A stretch of DNA of 64,000 bases from Agarilytica sp045430305 (GTDB taxonomy: Bacteria; Pseudomonadota; Gammaproteobacteria; Pseudomonadales; Cellvibrionaceae). The stretch's first letter is position 1. Every line of letters starts with the position of its first letter. The notes beneath the pieces are model-generated. The model searched no databases. It was not told where the DNA came from and saw only the letters and a list, made by a program, of their open reading frames with translations. The DNA lies in the NCBI GenBank assembly GCA_045430305.1, contig JAILXW010000003.1:372001-436000 (forward strand). The letters run 5' to 3'. The position numbers were made by a program, and so were the translations under genes. Of this stretch, positions 35,204 through 44,688 are shown piece by piece.

Positions 35204-36409
35204 TTATGCCGTTCCGGAATTTTTTAACAATAACCCTTTTTCAAAATAGATCGCACTACGCTCTTTTTCACCCAAGCGCCTCATAAGAGCACCTAATTCC
35301 GCGTAGGCTTCGGGGCGCTCTAGCAAGGCGAGGCTTTGTTCTAAATAATCTTTAGCCTTACCCCACAACGAGTTTTTTACCGCTAATCGACCGAGCGCAA
35401 ATAACAGGTGCGGATCATTGGGATGTGCCTTAAGCCAACTCTCAGCTTGCTGCAATTGTAGTTGCGAGTCACTCGGGTTTAGCTTTCCAAATAGTTCCAC
35501 AAGGCCTTTATGCCACGAGTTTTTAAGCGCTTTTACCAACAACGAGGCGGCCACTTCATCTTCTTCTAACTGATGCAAGAAAGTGCAATATAAACCGACA
35601 AGACTACTATTTTTCTTAATGCCTTTAGGGAAAGCACTCCATGTTTGAGTTAACGACTCTGTGCTGACTTTTTCTCTTTTTACTTCGCTGCTTAACAAAG
35701 ATAGATACACGTTCTCTTCTAATTGAATAAACTCGTCTGCAGCATAGCCACAGTAACTTTTTATTTTCGGCAGCAATTTCGCCAGTGCTTTCCAGTCACC
35801 CAAGCGCTTTAGCGCTTCTTGTTTTATAGCTAACACAACGGGGTTGTTTTGCTGTGCACTTGGAAGGAGATCAAGCGTTTTTAAACTTTCTCTTGCTTCA
35901 TTACTGACTAGTTGCATGCGCGCTTTTGCTTTTATTAAGCCTACACTGCCGGCCTCGCTATGCTTCTCTGCTTGCTCTAATAAAAACTGGCTTTCTTCCT
36001 GGTTGCCAAGCTCCATCGCACTTTTTGCTGCGGCAAGAAAATGAAGCTCTGGTTTTGGGCTGTCTTTAGCAACGCCAAGCAATTCTTTTTTTGCGGCTAA
36101 CCAATCACCTTCAACGAAGTGAGCAAAACCTGATTGCGTTCTGCGCTCTAGTCTTTTTTCTCGACTTTCCTGTATCCAGCTAAAACTATGGGCCAGTGTG
36201 TTTTTAGTCCAGAACAGTGCTTTCCACATTAAGATAATAGATACAAACAAAAGTACAATCAGCGTAGCCGCATACCAAACACTCATTTCAACGGTGTAAT
36301 CTCTGATGCTTATCAACACCATGCCTGGCGCGGCATCAAGAATAAACATCACAAAAGCACCGGCGAATACACCCAACAAACCTAGAAAAATATATACGTA
36401 CAAGCGCAT
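35204..36409 (-). CDS. hemY: HemY-type TPR membrane protein
   Basis: 401 aa. Two N-terminal TM segments (residues 4-24 and 42-64) are followed by a cytosolic or periplasmic TPR region (EALKRLGDWKALAKLLPK; LLFALGRLAVKNSLWGKAK). This is the gammaproteobacterial HemY, not the protoporphyrinogen oxidase of the same name. Its function is unclear, though it is linked to haem synthesis by position. Its ATG directly follows the hemX stop (TAAATG), so the two are coupled. Confidence 0.9.
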   Translation of the reverse strand: MRLYVYIFLGLLGVFAGAFVMFILDAAPGMVLISIRDYTVEMSVWYAATLIVLLFVSIILMWKALFWTKNTLAHSFSWIQESREKRLERRTQSGFAHFVEGDWLAAKKELLGVAKDSPKPELHFLAAAKSAMELGNQEESQFLLEQAEKHSEAGSVGLIKAKARMQLVSNEARESLKTLDLLPSAQQNNPVVLAIKQEALKRLGDWKALAKLLPKIKSYCGYAADEFIQLEENVYLSLLSSEVKREKVSTESLTQTWSAFPKGIKKNSSLVGLYCTFLHQLEEDEVAASLLVKALKNSWHKGLVELFGKLNPSDSQLQLQQAESWLKAHPNDPHLLFALGRLAVKNSLWGKAKDYLEQSLALLERPEAYAELGALMRRLGEKERSAIYFEKGLLLKNSGTA

Positions 36410-37756
36410 TTAATTTTTCTCCGAATTTTCAGATGTCGCAGCTTTACTTTGATTGCTGCTCTTTACTGTTGCCTTAGGCTCTGGTTTGGCAACGCCTTTT
36501 AAATTATGCAGATCTGCAATGTAATCATGAATCTGCTGTAAAGAGCCGTTGATATCCGGCAACTCTTGAACAATTCGTTTTTGTTGCAGCACAGCCAATT
36601 GGTTGCGAAATTTGTTCAGCACTTCGCTTTCGTTGTAATACGTCACTAACCATTCGTTCGCCTGCCTCAGGCTTTGCTCATAAATATCTTGCTGCTCTCG
36701 CAACAATGCGAGCTGCGCGCGCTCTAACATGAGGCGTAGGTTTTGTTGCAAATACATGTGATCTTGCACCGGCAATAGGGGCAATGGTTTTTCATCGTGA
36801 TGGATCACGCGGATATAATTTTTAAATGATTGCGTAAATTGCTTCCAACTTCCTTTTACAGTGTCCCAAAACCCTTTTGCTTGCTCGCCAGAAACGCCTT
36901 CAACTTCAGGCAGCGAATGATTCCGCTGGGAAACTACGCGTGTTGGAATCGATTCAATTTGCTCTGTGAGTGCAACTAAATTGAGGTAGATCCCTTCAAC
37001 GTCTATTTTTTTCAATAAGCGCAATGCAGCTAAGTCTTTCGCAATAGCACGACGCAAGCTGTGAAGATTGGGGTCATCCAGATCCCGTAAAATACCGTCT
37101 GCTTCTTGCAACAAAGCATCAGCACCTTCTGGGCTGCGTTCTATACGCACTCTTTGGTTGGCAAGTTTTAACAGATATTCTGCTTCTGCTAATAGCCAGT
37201 CATCTCGTGACGTGTCTGATAAAGCGCGCAAGCGTTTACCCTGGGCATTGAGACGCTGACTAAGATCAGAGATATCTGTTTGCGCTTTTTTAAGCTGCTT
37301 ATTTAAGCGCGCGCTGTCTTGATCAAACCCTCGTTTTTGTTGTGCTAGGTTTTGTTGTGACGTTTGAGCTTGGGCGCTAAGCAATTGTTGTAGGCTGTCA
37401 AAGTTCTGTGTTTGTGCTTCCAGCTTTAGCTTGCCTTGTTGCACGACATACAAAGTGGCCCCGGCGAACCCCAGCAATAAAATTAATACAAACGTCGTAA
37501 ACCAAGGAAAAGATTTTTTTGCAGGCAAAACCGGCGAGGAGGACGCACTGGATTCTTGCACTTCTTCTTTTAGTTGTTCGTTATTTTTTGGCGCGGCTGA
37601 AGGTATTGATTCGGTTTTAGAGTCAGCACTATTATCGCTCACTGGCTCGTCGTCTCCCGCGCTCATCTCGACATTGCCTTGCGTCGATTCTGATGCTTGC
37701 TCTGGCTCAAGCGGCGTATTGTCTTCTTGGTTTGGCTTAGTGTCGTTTTCACTCAT
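36410..37756 (-). CDS. hemX: HemX-type membrane protein
   Basis: 448 aa from the ATG at 37756 (MSENDTKPN); a GTG three codons earlier is also possible. The N-terminal 85 residues are acidic and disordered. One TM segment (FPWFTTFVLILLLGFAG) follows, then a coiled coil (Q-rich, residues 110-175) and a helical domain with SRDDWLLAEAEYLLKLANQR, the HemX signature. It is related to a domain fused to uroporphyrinogen methyltransferase in E. coli but lacks that enzyme here. Its exact role in haem synthesis is unsettled. It lies between hemD and hemY. Confidence 0.9.
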   Translation of the reverse strand: MSENDTKPNQEDNTPLEPEQASESTQGNVEMSAGDDEPVSDNSADSKTESIPSAAPKNNEQLKEEVQESSASSSPVLPAKKSFPWFTTFVLILLLGFAGATLYVVQQGKLKLEAQTQNFDSLQQLLSAQAQTSQQNLAQQKRGFDQDSARLNKQLKKAQTDISDLSQRLNAQGKRLRALSDTSRDDWLLAEAEYLLKLANQRVRIERSPEGADALLQEADGILRDLDDPNLHSLRRAIAKDLAALRLLKKIDVEGIYLNLVALTEQIESIPTRVVSQRNHSLPEVEGVSGEQAKGFWDTVKGSWKQFTQSFKNYIRVIHHDEKPLPLLPVQDHMYLQQNLRLMLERAQLALLREQQDIYEQSLRQANEWLVTYYNESEVLNKFRNQLAVLQQKRIVQELPDINGSLQQIHDYIADLHNLKGVAKPEPKATVKSSNQSKAATSENSEKN

Positions 37757-37778
37757 AGTGGCCACTTAGTAAGTTGCT

Positions 37779-38576
37779 TTATTTTATTTTTTGCATTAAT
37801 AATTGTGCGCTTTTCCACATGCTTTCTTCACTGGCATTCTTGGCCCAGTGCAAGCGACTAAAGCCCAAACTTCGCGCCTGCTCAACAACGCGTTCGCCCG
37901 GCAATAGCAGGTCTATTTCTTGCCAATGTTGCACACAGGCTTGTGTTAGCAGCTGATAAAAATTTGCCAATGACTCACCACTAAAAAGCGCGACCAAATC
38001 AGATGCCGGCTGAAGTCTTGCGGCAACAAGTGCCTGTTGCGCGTCTTTTGGCAGACTGCGGTGGTATAAATCACACTGTTGCACTAATGCGCCACGCGCA
38101 CTGAGTTCTCGGTAAAGTTTAGTCCGCCCACCGCAACCGCGAAAGATGAGGATTTTTGTACCATCTACTTTTTGCAACGCCGGATGCTGAAGAAGGCTTT
38201 CACTGTCCATTGCCGAATTTGTATTAGATGCGAGTGCGTCATTTTCACCAAAGCGCGCCAATTGCTCCGCTACCGCTTGCTCTGTTTTGGCGCCCACCGC
38301 TAAATACGTTATACCCTTGGGCAGTTGTGGCCAATAATCTTCCAACCAAGTAAATGCATGCTGCACGGCATTCTGACTCACAAACAACGCATATTGGTAT
38401 TCGTCAAAACGAAGTATTTGGGTTTTGATCGCCTCTTGCTGTTTAGCATCTTCGACGGCTTTAATTTCTAGTACGGGCAATGCCAAAGCCAGAATCTCTT
38501 CCTGCTTGGCCTTTGCTAGCAGTGTATGTGCTTGCTTTTCTGGCCGCGTGACAACAAGCCTTGTTAGCTTTTCCAC
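37779..38576 (-). CDS. hemD: Uroporphyrinogen-III synthase
   Basis: 265-aa cytoplasmic enzyme that closes hydroxymethylbilane to uroporphyrinogen III. It has the two-domain HemD pattern: N-terminal VVTRPEKQAHTLL and LFVSQNAVQHAF, then GAKTEQAVAEQL, ILIFRGCGGRTKLY and LVALFSGESLANF. The start is GTG at 38576, 9 bp after hemC. Family sequence conservation is low, but position and these motifs agree. Confidence 0.94.
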   Translation of the reverse strand: MEKLTRLVVTRPEKQAHTLLAKAKQEEILALALPVLEIKAVEDAKQQEAIKTQILRFDEYQYALFVSQNAVQHAFTWLEDYWPQLPKGITYLAVGAKTEQAVAEQLARFGENDALASNTNSAMDSESLLQHPALQKVDGTKILIFRGCGGRTKLYRELSARGALVQQCDLYHRSLPKDAQQALVAARLQPASDLVALFSGESLANFYQLLTQACVQHWQEIDLLLPGERVVEQARSLGFSRLHWAKNASEESMWKSAQLLMQKIK

Positions 38577-38585
38577 TACCGTGCG

Positions 38586-39512
38586 CTACGCCTCACCATA
38601 AACGCGTGTGAGAATATCGCCAGCACCGGCATCCAATAGTGTTTCTGCCAAGCTCACGCCCAGATTTTCACCTTCTGTAATCGGACCGCGGATTTCTTCA
38701 CGCAAGATGCGACTGCCGTCTGGCTCACCGACCAAACCTCGCAGCCAAAGCTGATCACCTTCAATCACGGCAAAGCAGCCAATGGGCACCTGGCAACCGC
38801 CTTCTAATCGACGATTCATTGCGCGCTCTGCCAAAACCTGCTGGGCGGTGTTTGCATGGTGTAGCGGGGCGAGTAATGCGCGGGTTACGGTATCTTCGGT
38901 ACGGCACTCAATACCGACGGCGCCTTGACCACCAGCCGGCAGCAACATTTCCGGCGCTAAAAAACTGGCGATACGTTCAGGCATTTCAAGGCGCTTTAAG
39001 CCAGCACAAGCGAGCACGATTGCATCGTACTCACCTGCGTCGAGCTTGGCCAAGCGTGTATTGACGTTACCACGTAGGAATGTAATTTCGAGGTCAGGCC
39101 GCAAATCCAGTAGCTGACATTGACGGCGTAGACTGGAGGTTCCCACGATCGAACCACCGGGTAAACTGTCTAAATCATTAAACCGATTCGATACCCAGGC
39201 GTCACGCGGGTCTTCTCGTTCGCAAATTGTAGTAAGACAAAGACCTTCGGGGAATTCCATGGGCACGTCTTTCATTGAGTGCACTGCGATATCAGCTTCG
39301 CCGGCAAGCATGGCTTGTTCAAGCTCTTTGACGAACAAGCCTTTACCGCCCACTTTTGCCAAGGGGACGTCGAGGATTCTATCCCCTTTTGAGCTGAGGG
39401 GTACTAGCTCGACCTCGATACCGGGGTGATGCTGTTCTAAGCCTGCCTTTACGAATTCTGCCTGCCAGAGCGCCAATTGGCTCTTGCGTGTTGCGATGCG
39501 GATTTTGCTCAT
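38586..39512 (-). CDS. hemC: Hydroxymethylbilane synthase (porphobilinogen deaminase)
   Basis: 308 aa. It polymerises four porphobilinogen units on a dipyrromethane cofactor; the anchoring Cys is in EGGCQVPIGCFA (about residue 242). SSLRRQCQL and FLRGNVNTRL are the substrate-binding arginines, and SMKDVPMEFP is present. The SD is GGGGGG before ATG. It follows algR by 73 bp; an inverted repeat ATATCAT-ccc-ATGATAT (39527-39543) lies just upstream. Confidence 0.97.
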   Translation of the reverse strand: MSKIRIATRKSQLALWQAEFVKAGLEQHHPGIEVELVPLSSKGDRILDVPLAKVGGKGLFVKELEQAMLAGEADIAVHSMKDVPMEFPEGLCLTTICEREDPRDAWVSNRFNDLDSLPGGSIVGTSSLRRQCQLLDLRPDLEITFLRGNVNTRLAKLDAGEYDAIVLACAGLKRLEMPERIASFLAPEMLLPAGGQGAVGIECRTEDTVTRALLAPLHHANTAQQVLAERAMNRRLEGGCQVPIGCFAVIEGDQLWLRGLVGEPDGSRILREEIRGPITEGENLGVSLAETLLDAGAGDILTRVYGEA

Positions 39513-39585
39513 GTGCCCCCCGATTTATATCATCCCATGATATCAAAGAACACTGGCACTTTGGCTGTTAGGAGCTCAGAAAGAT

Positions 39586-40320
39586 TTAGAGGGAAGCCAA
39601 TAGGCTTTTAACATTCGATAAGTGGCGTCGACTTACCATGGGCCTTGCATCAGTGCCTTTTAATAGCACTTCGTAATGCCCTGACTCATTGCGCTTCATA
39701 CCTTCAATTTGTTTTACCGCGACTAACGCGTTGCGATGCACACGTAAAAAATCTGATGCGAATTCTTCTTCCAGCTCTTTTAACGTTTCGTCTATTAAGG
39801 TTTCGCCATTTTCGTGCACAACGGTGACATATTTTTGATCTGCCAGTAAACATGAAACGGATTCAACCGGAATGAGTTCGATACCCTTACGCGTTTTTGC
39901 AGATATATGCTGCCTTTTTTTCTCAGCATTTTCTGGCGGTTGTAAATTTACTCGCTGTGCTTTATTGGTTTTTTGTGCTTTTTCAAGTGCATTTACTAGC
40001 TGCTCTTGTTGCACCGGCTTTAGAAGATAACCTACCGCCTGGGTGTCGAATGCGTCTAGGGCGTAGTCGTCGTAGGCGGTACAAAAGATAATGGCCGGCG
40101 GTTCACTCATTTTCATAATATCGCGCGCCGCATCCAGGCCGTCTTTTCCCGGCATTTTAATATCCATAAGCACCAGGTCTGGATCGAGCATAACGATTTG
40201 CTCAATGGCATGGTCACCATTTTCGGCATCACCAACCACACTATAGCCTTCTAAGCTATTGATCATTTTTATTAAGCGCTGACGTGCGAGTGGCTCATCA
40301 TCGACAACCAGTATGTGCAT
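39586..40320 (-). CDS. algR: AlgR-type LytTR response regulator
   Basis: 244 aa. REC domain (residues 1-118: LVVDDEPLARQRL, phosphoacceptor in DLVLMDIKMPG about Asp54, TAYDD, LLKPV) and a LytTR DNA-binding domain (about 140-244: SVSCLLADQKYVTVVHENG, FLRVHRNALVAV). In Pseudomonas AlgR controls alginate, type IV pili and virulence; its order with algZ, hemC and argH is identical here. Located 6 bp after algZ. Confidence 0.94.
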   Translation of the reverse strand: MHILVVDDEPLARQRLIKMINSLEGYSVVGDAENGDHAIEQIVMLDPDLVLMDIKMPGKDGLDAARDIMKMSEPPAIIFCTAYDDYALDAFDTQAVGYLLKPVQQEQLVNALEKAQKTNKAQRVNLQPPENAEKKRQHISAKTRKGIELIPVESVSCLLADQKYVTVVHENGETLIDETLKELEEEFASDFLRVHRNALVAVKQIEGMKRNESGHYEVLLKGTDARPMVSRRHLSNVKSLLASL

Positions 40321-40326
40321 AGCGAA

Positions 40327-41364
40327 TTACTCGTTTCCCAAGGGGTAGATAATAGACACCTGAAACTCATTGTTACCTTTTTCAATGGTAAAGCGTGCTC
40401 GCTCGCCATAAAAGGCCATTAGTCGGTTCCTGATGTTATCCAGCGCTATTCCATTACTCTGTCGGCGAGTTTTTATTAGCGTTTCGTCAAAAGGGTTGCG
40501 AATCACAATTTTCACTTCTTCGTTTTTCACGGAAACATCCACTCTTACTACGCCACCACTGGGAATTGGCTGAACACCGTGATAAATAGCGTTTTCAATT
40601 AACGGTTGTAGTAAAAGACTGGGGATCGACACAGAGAGTTCCGGCGTATCGATATTCCACTCAACTTGTAGACGACTTCCAAGACGGGTTTGCTCGATAG
40701 ATACAAACTGCTTACACAAATGAATTTCTTCTTTTAAGGTCACCGTAGTGGCCTCACTTAAACTTGCACGAAACAGTTGAGACAAATCGACCACCATTTT
40801 TTCTGCCGCTTTGGGGTCTATATCAATCAAGCTGGCAATGCTATTCATACTATTAAAAAGAAAGTGTGGTCGTATACGCGACTGCAAGGCTTGAATGCGC
40901 GATTGCAACTCTGCTTGTTCGCGGTTGTGGAGTTGTTGCTGGAGGTAAAAATAGCGCAGCACCACCCCAGAAAAAATTGCCGAAATCAACACATTTTCAG
41001 CCAGCATAGCGAAGATCGACGGCGTTTGTATTGCCGCTACTCTGGTACCGATATAAGAAAATACAACCGTTAATATAAGCACTAAAAGATAGCTAAGTGT
41101 ACCGGCGATAATCCCATTTTGTTTTCTAAACCAGGGGCGAAGCGGGCACAAGCACGCTGCGCTGGCGAGAATGATCCACTGCACTAGGAATGACACCGCA
41201 CCGAAGTGCGTCCACTCAAACGCCAGCAAACCTTGATCAATGACGACAAATGCGAGGGACAGTAATTCCCCCACCAAAATCAGAGCAAAAACTGCCTGCA
41301 CACTACACAGGTCTGGTAAAAAATCGCCTTCTTTATTGTTTTCGGCGCTCATCTCATTCGCCAT
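40327..41364 (-). CDS. algZ: AlgZ/FimS-type LytS sensor kinase
   Basis: 345-aa inner-membrane protein with about four TM segments in residues 25-145. The cytoplasmic kinase region has the LytS-type phosphoacceptor motif RPHFLFNSMNSI and the N-box NAIYHG. The later G boxes are reduced (SNGIALDNIRNRL), as in the AlgZ family. It is paired with algR downstream and divergent from argH, the same as in Pseudomonas. Confidence 0.92.
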   Translation of the reverse strand: MANEMSAENNKEGDFLPDLCSVQAVFALILVGELLSLAFVVIDQGLLAFEWTHFGAVSFLVQWIILASAACLCPLRPWFRKQNGIIAGTLSYLLVLILTVVFSYIGTRVAAIQTPSIFAMLAENVLISAIFSGVVLRYFYLQQQLHNREQAELQSRIQALQSRIRPHFLFNSMNSIASLIDIDPKAAEKMVVDLSQLFRASLSEATTVTLKEEIHLCKQFVSIEQTRLGSRLQVEWNIDTPELSVSIPSLLLQPLIENAIYHGVQPIPSGGVVRVDVSVKNEEVKIVIRNPFDETLIKTRRQSNGIALDNIRNRLMAFYGERARFTIEKGNNEFQVSIIYPLGNE

Positions 41365-41423
41365 GAATTAAGTTTCTCCACTCTTTCTGCTAGGGGATTT
41401 CACCAAGGCGACCTCAAGAGTGA

Positions 41424-41452
41424 TTGAGAAGGTCGCGTACTTGGCGGATAAT
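41424..41452 (+). promoter_or_regulatory. Sigma-70 promoter of argH
   Basis: TTGAGA (41424-41429), 17-bp spacer, GATAAT (41447-41452). The inferred start is about 36 bp before the ATG. The 130-bp divergent gap to algZ otherwise shows no clear operator. Confidence 0.65.
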
Positions 41453-41494
41453 GCTCGGCCTTTTGTTTCATCATAGACAATATTAAGTGAAGCC

Positions 41495-42898
41495 ATGAGC
41501 AACGATGACAATGCTGCCAAACCCTGGGGCGGCCGATTTACCGAACCTACAGATGCTTTCGTAGAGCGTTTTACCGCTTCTGTGACTTTTGATCAACGCA
41601 TGTACGAGCAGGACATTCGCGGCTCGCTTGCCCACGCCACCATGTTGGCGCAAGTGGGTGTGCTTAGCGAGGAAGAAAAGCAAAGCATTATCACCGGCCT
41701 TGAAGGCATTCAAAAAGATATTGCCGAAGGCAAATTTGATTGGTCTGTTACCCTCGAAGATGTACACATGAACATCGAGGCTGAACTAACCAAACGCATC
41801 GGCGTTACGGGTAAAAAACTGCACACTGGCCGTTCACGTAACGACCAAGTGGCCACCGATATTCGTCTTTACTTACGCGATGCGATCGATGGCATCGCCA
41901 CCGAGCTTACACGCTTGCAGGCCGGGCTGATCAGCCTTGCAGAAGCAAATTCGAATACCATTATGCCCGGCTTTACCCACTTACAAACCGCACAACCGGT
42001 CACCTTCGGTCACCATATTCTGGCTTGGTTTGAAATGCTAGAGCGTGACTACGGCCGTTTGATGGATTGCCGTAAGCGCTTGAACCAATCGCCTCTTGGC
42101 GCTGCTGCATTGGCGGGCACAACCTACCCGATTGATCGCGAAGCTACCGCGTCACTTTTGGGTTTTGATCAACCCACGCGCAACTCTCTCGATAGTGTGA
42201 GCGACCGTGATTTTGCCATCGAGTTTTGTGCTTTTGCCGCTCAGCTAATGACCCACCTTTCCCGCGCCAGCGAAGAGCTTGTCTTGTGGGCTTCAGCGCA
42301 ATTCAACTTTATTGAATTGCCCGACCGCTTCTGTACCGGCTCTTCAATCATGCCGCAAAAGAAGAACCCCGACGTACCAGAACTTGTTCGCGGTAAAACG
42401 GGGCGTGTTAATGGCCACCTCATTTGTTTGCTGACTCTGATGAAGTCACAGCCGTTGGCCTACAACAAAGACAACCAAGAAGATAAAGAGCCGCTGTTCG
42501 ATACCATAGACACCGTGCGCGATTCTTTGCGCGCCTTTGCCGATATGGCCCCGGCTATTAAAGCGAAGGACGAGTACATGCGAGAAGCAGCCATGCGCGG
42601 GTTCTCGACGGCAACAGATTTAGCCGACTATTTGGTCAGAAAGGGCATTCCCTTTAGAGACTCACACGAAATTGTGGGGCAGTCGGTGGCTTATGGGGTA
42701 GAGCAAAACAAAGATTTGTCAGAGATGACACTTGAAGAATTACGCCAGTTCAGCAATCAGATTGAACAGGATGTGTTCGACGTGCTCACATTAGAAGGCT
42801 CTGTTGCAGCGCGAAATCACATTGGTGGAACTGCACCCGAGCAAGTGCAAAAAGCCGTCGTATTTGCCAAGACTTTACTCGCCAAACGCGAATCGTAA
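41495..42898 (+). CDS. argH: Argininosuccinate lyase
   Basis: 467 aa. It cleaves argininosuccinate to arginine and fumarate, the last step of arginine synthesis. It belongs to the fumarase/aspartase superfamily, with the signature loop GSSIMPQKKNPD (about residue 285). HTGRSRNDQVATD and the catalytic-His region GFTHLQTAQPV are present. Full length. Single transcription unit with its own promoter, divergent from algZ. Confidence 0.97.
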   Translation: MSNDDNAAKPWGGRFTEPTDAFVERFTASVTFDQRMYEQDIRGSLAHATMLAQVGVLSEEEKQSIITGLEGIQKDIAEGKFDWSVTLEDVHMNIEAELTKRIGVTGKKLHTGRSRNDQVATDIRLYLRDAIDGIATELTRLQAGLISLAEANSNTIMPGFTHLQTAQPVTFGHHILAWFEMLERDYGRLMDCRKRLNQSPLGAAALAGTTYPIDREATASLLGFDQPTRNSLDSVSDRDFAIEFCAFAAQLMTHLSRASEELVLWASAQFNFIELPDRFCTGSSIMPQKKNPDVPELVRGKTGRVNGHLICLLTLMKSQPLAYNKDNQEDKEPLFDTIDTVRDSLRAFADMAPAIKAKDEYMREAAMRGFSTATDLADYLVRKGIPFRDSHEIVGQSVAYGVEQNKDLSEMTLEELRQFSNQIEQDVFDVLTLEGSVAARNHIGGTAPEQVQKAVVFAKTLLAKRES

Positions 42899-42927
42899 GA
42901 GAGGCTCTTACCGCGAATTAAAGCGAC

Positions 42928-43701
42928 TTAAAGCGACTCGATGTCGTAATCGACGATCACAGGGAGGTGACTCGAAAAGATCTTGGTCTTGTACATGGCG
43001 GCATTTTCGATGCGTCTTTTCATAGATTCAGACACAATCTGATAATCCACACGAACACCATTGCCTTCACCAACCTCACCAGAAGGCCACCACGAGTATT
43101 CGCCGGCATCGGGTACTGCGTAGCGAAACGCATCCACATAGCCAATTTGTTCGAAAAGCTGCTTCATCCATTGCTGTTCGTGACCTAGAAAACAAGCCGG
43201 GTTTTCACTCTCTTGCCAATTTTCCACATCGCGCTTGGTGTGCGCCATGGCCCAGTTTCCACAGAAAATAAATGATCGTCGTTTACGAGTAATTTTATGT
43301 AATAGGGCCTGAAAATCGTCGAAAAACTTAATCTTTTCATCTAAAGATTCGTTTTCGGAGAACGCCATAGGCGCCAACAAGGACCCAAAAGAATACTGAT
43401 CGAAGTCTATTTGAAGGTAACGGCCTTCCATATCTGCACCGCTCGCAAAACCCAAACCATAGATGAGCGCCTTGGGCTGGTGCCGCGTGTAAATCGCCAC
43501 ACCGTTGTAGTGCTTTACACCCGAATCAAAGAAATACGAGTAGTAGCCCTCGGGGTGGAACACCTCGTGGTCTAATTCATATTCTAGGGCGCGCAAATCT
43601 TGCAAGCATATAATGTCTGCGTCTTGCTCAAGCAACCAGTCATACAACCCCCGTTGCGCTGCTTGATGAATGCCATCGACGCAGAGACTCACAACTCTCA
43701 T
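42928..43701 (-). CDS. crc: Catabolite repression control protein Crc
   Basis: 257 aa with the exonuclease III/APE fold. The active-site residues are replaced: the QE motif reads CLQDLRA, GDFN reads CGNWAMAH, and the final SDHxPV reads SSHLPV. CGNWAMAHTKRDVENWQE and YSWWPS closely follow Pseudomonas Crc. Crc there is not a nuclease but assists Hfq in blocking translation of catabolic mRNAs. It is divergent from pyrE as in Pseudomonas, which supports the name. Confidence 0.9.
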   Translation of the reverse strand: MRVVSLCVDGIHQAAQRGLYDWLLEQDADIICLQDLRALEYELDHEVFHPEGYYSYFFDSGVKHYNGVAIYTRHQPKALIYGLGFASGADMEGRYLQIDFDQYSFGSLLAPMAFSENESLDEKIKFFDDFQALLHKITRKRRSFIFCGNWAMAHTKRDVENWQESENPACFLGHEQQWMKQLFEQIGYVDAFRYAVPDAGEYSWWPSGEVGEGNGVRVDYQIVSESMKRRIENAAMYKTKIFSSHLPVIVDYDIESL

Positions 43702-44025
43702 ACTTTTTCCTTTAACCGCGTTCTACAGCTTATTTTTCGTCTACCGCGAATTTGTATAATCACGACATATTAGCAGTCTGCGTTATGCCGCACCACAGCA
43801 AAATTCACGTTTCCGAGGATTTTTATTAGGAATCACAATTAAAGCGCCCCTATTGCTCAGTTGTTATTACCGCTGTAAGCACAAAGGGCTACTAAGCCTT
43901 ATAATAGTCGTTATTACTCGTTATTACGGCCAAACTGGTGAAATTTCCGCCATTTTGGCGCCCATGACTCCACTTTCGTGATTTACAACAAAAACCCCCA
44001 GCAACGAACTAGACGATAAAACCAA
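43702..44025. other. Divergent crc-pyrE intergenic region
   Basis: 324 bp. Two TATAAT hexamers on the plus strand (43755-43760 and 43900-43905) are candidate pyrE promoters, both with poor -35 elements; the second is nearer the gene. No ORF or strong hairpin stands out, and a small minus-strand ORF overlapping pyrE is not supported. Confidence 0.4.
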
Positions 44026-44664
44026 ATGGAAAGCTATCAAACATCCTTCATTGAACTCGCCACTGACGTCGAGGCCCTCTGCTTTGGCGAATTCGAGCTG
44101 AAATCCGGCCGCATCAGCCCCTATTTCTTCAACGCTGGAAAATTTCAAACTGGCGCCACACTCGCCAAGCTAGGTCAGTATTACGCGCAAGCGCTTGTCG
44201 CTTCCGGGATTAAATTTGATATGCTGTTTGGTCCGGCGTATAAAGGCATCCCGCTGGCCGCTCTTACCGTCGCGGCACTGGCCGAGCACCACGGCATTGA
44301 CGTACCGTTTTGCTACAACCGCAAAGAAGCCAAAAGCCACGGCGAGGGCGGTACGCTGGTTGGTGCACCTCTGGCAGGGCGCGTAGCAATTATCGACGAT
44401 GTGATCACCGCCGGAACCGCAGTGCGGGAAGTGTTGTCCATAATTGAACGTCATAATGCAGAACCAGCCACTGTTGTCGTGGGCCTCAACCGGCAAGAGC
44501 GTGGCAAAGGTGAAACGTCAGCCATTGACGAACTGGAACAAGAAACGGGGGTACCCGTCGTAAGCATCGTGCAGCTCGCGCATGTTATGCAATATTTGGA
44601 AGCACAAGGCGATGCACAAACACTCGAAAAAGTTCGCGAATATCGCGAGCAGTATGGCGCTTAG
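44026..44664 (+). CDS. pyrE: Orotate phosphoribosyltransferase
   Basis: 212-aa cytoplasmic dimeric enzyme. It joins orotate and PRPP to make OMP in pyrimidine synthesis. The PRPP-binding motif VAIIDDVITAGTAV is at residues 122-135. FGPAYKGIPLA and FCYNRKEAKSHGEGG (the flexible catalytic loop) are intact. Confidence 0.97.
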   Translation: MESYQTSFIELATDVEALCFGEFELKSGRISPYFFNAGKFQTGATLAKLGQYYAQALVASGIKFDMLFGPAYKGIPLAALTVAALAEHHGIDVPFCYNRKEAKSHGEGGTLVGAPLAGRVAIIDDVITAGTAVREVLSIIERHNAEPATVVVGLNRQERGKGETSAIDELEQETGVPVVSIVQLAHVMQYLEAQGDAQTLEKVREYREQYGA

Positions 44665-44688
44665 AAAAGGGCGCTTTGGAATAATTGT

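Noticed and set aside
39524..39529. TATAAA on the minus strand as a hemC -10 element
   Set aside because: It would start transcription only about 5 nt before the hemC ATG, leaving no room for the GGGGGG SD; kept only as part of an inverted repeat note.
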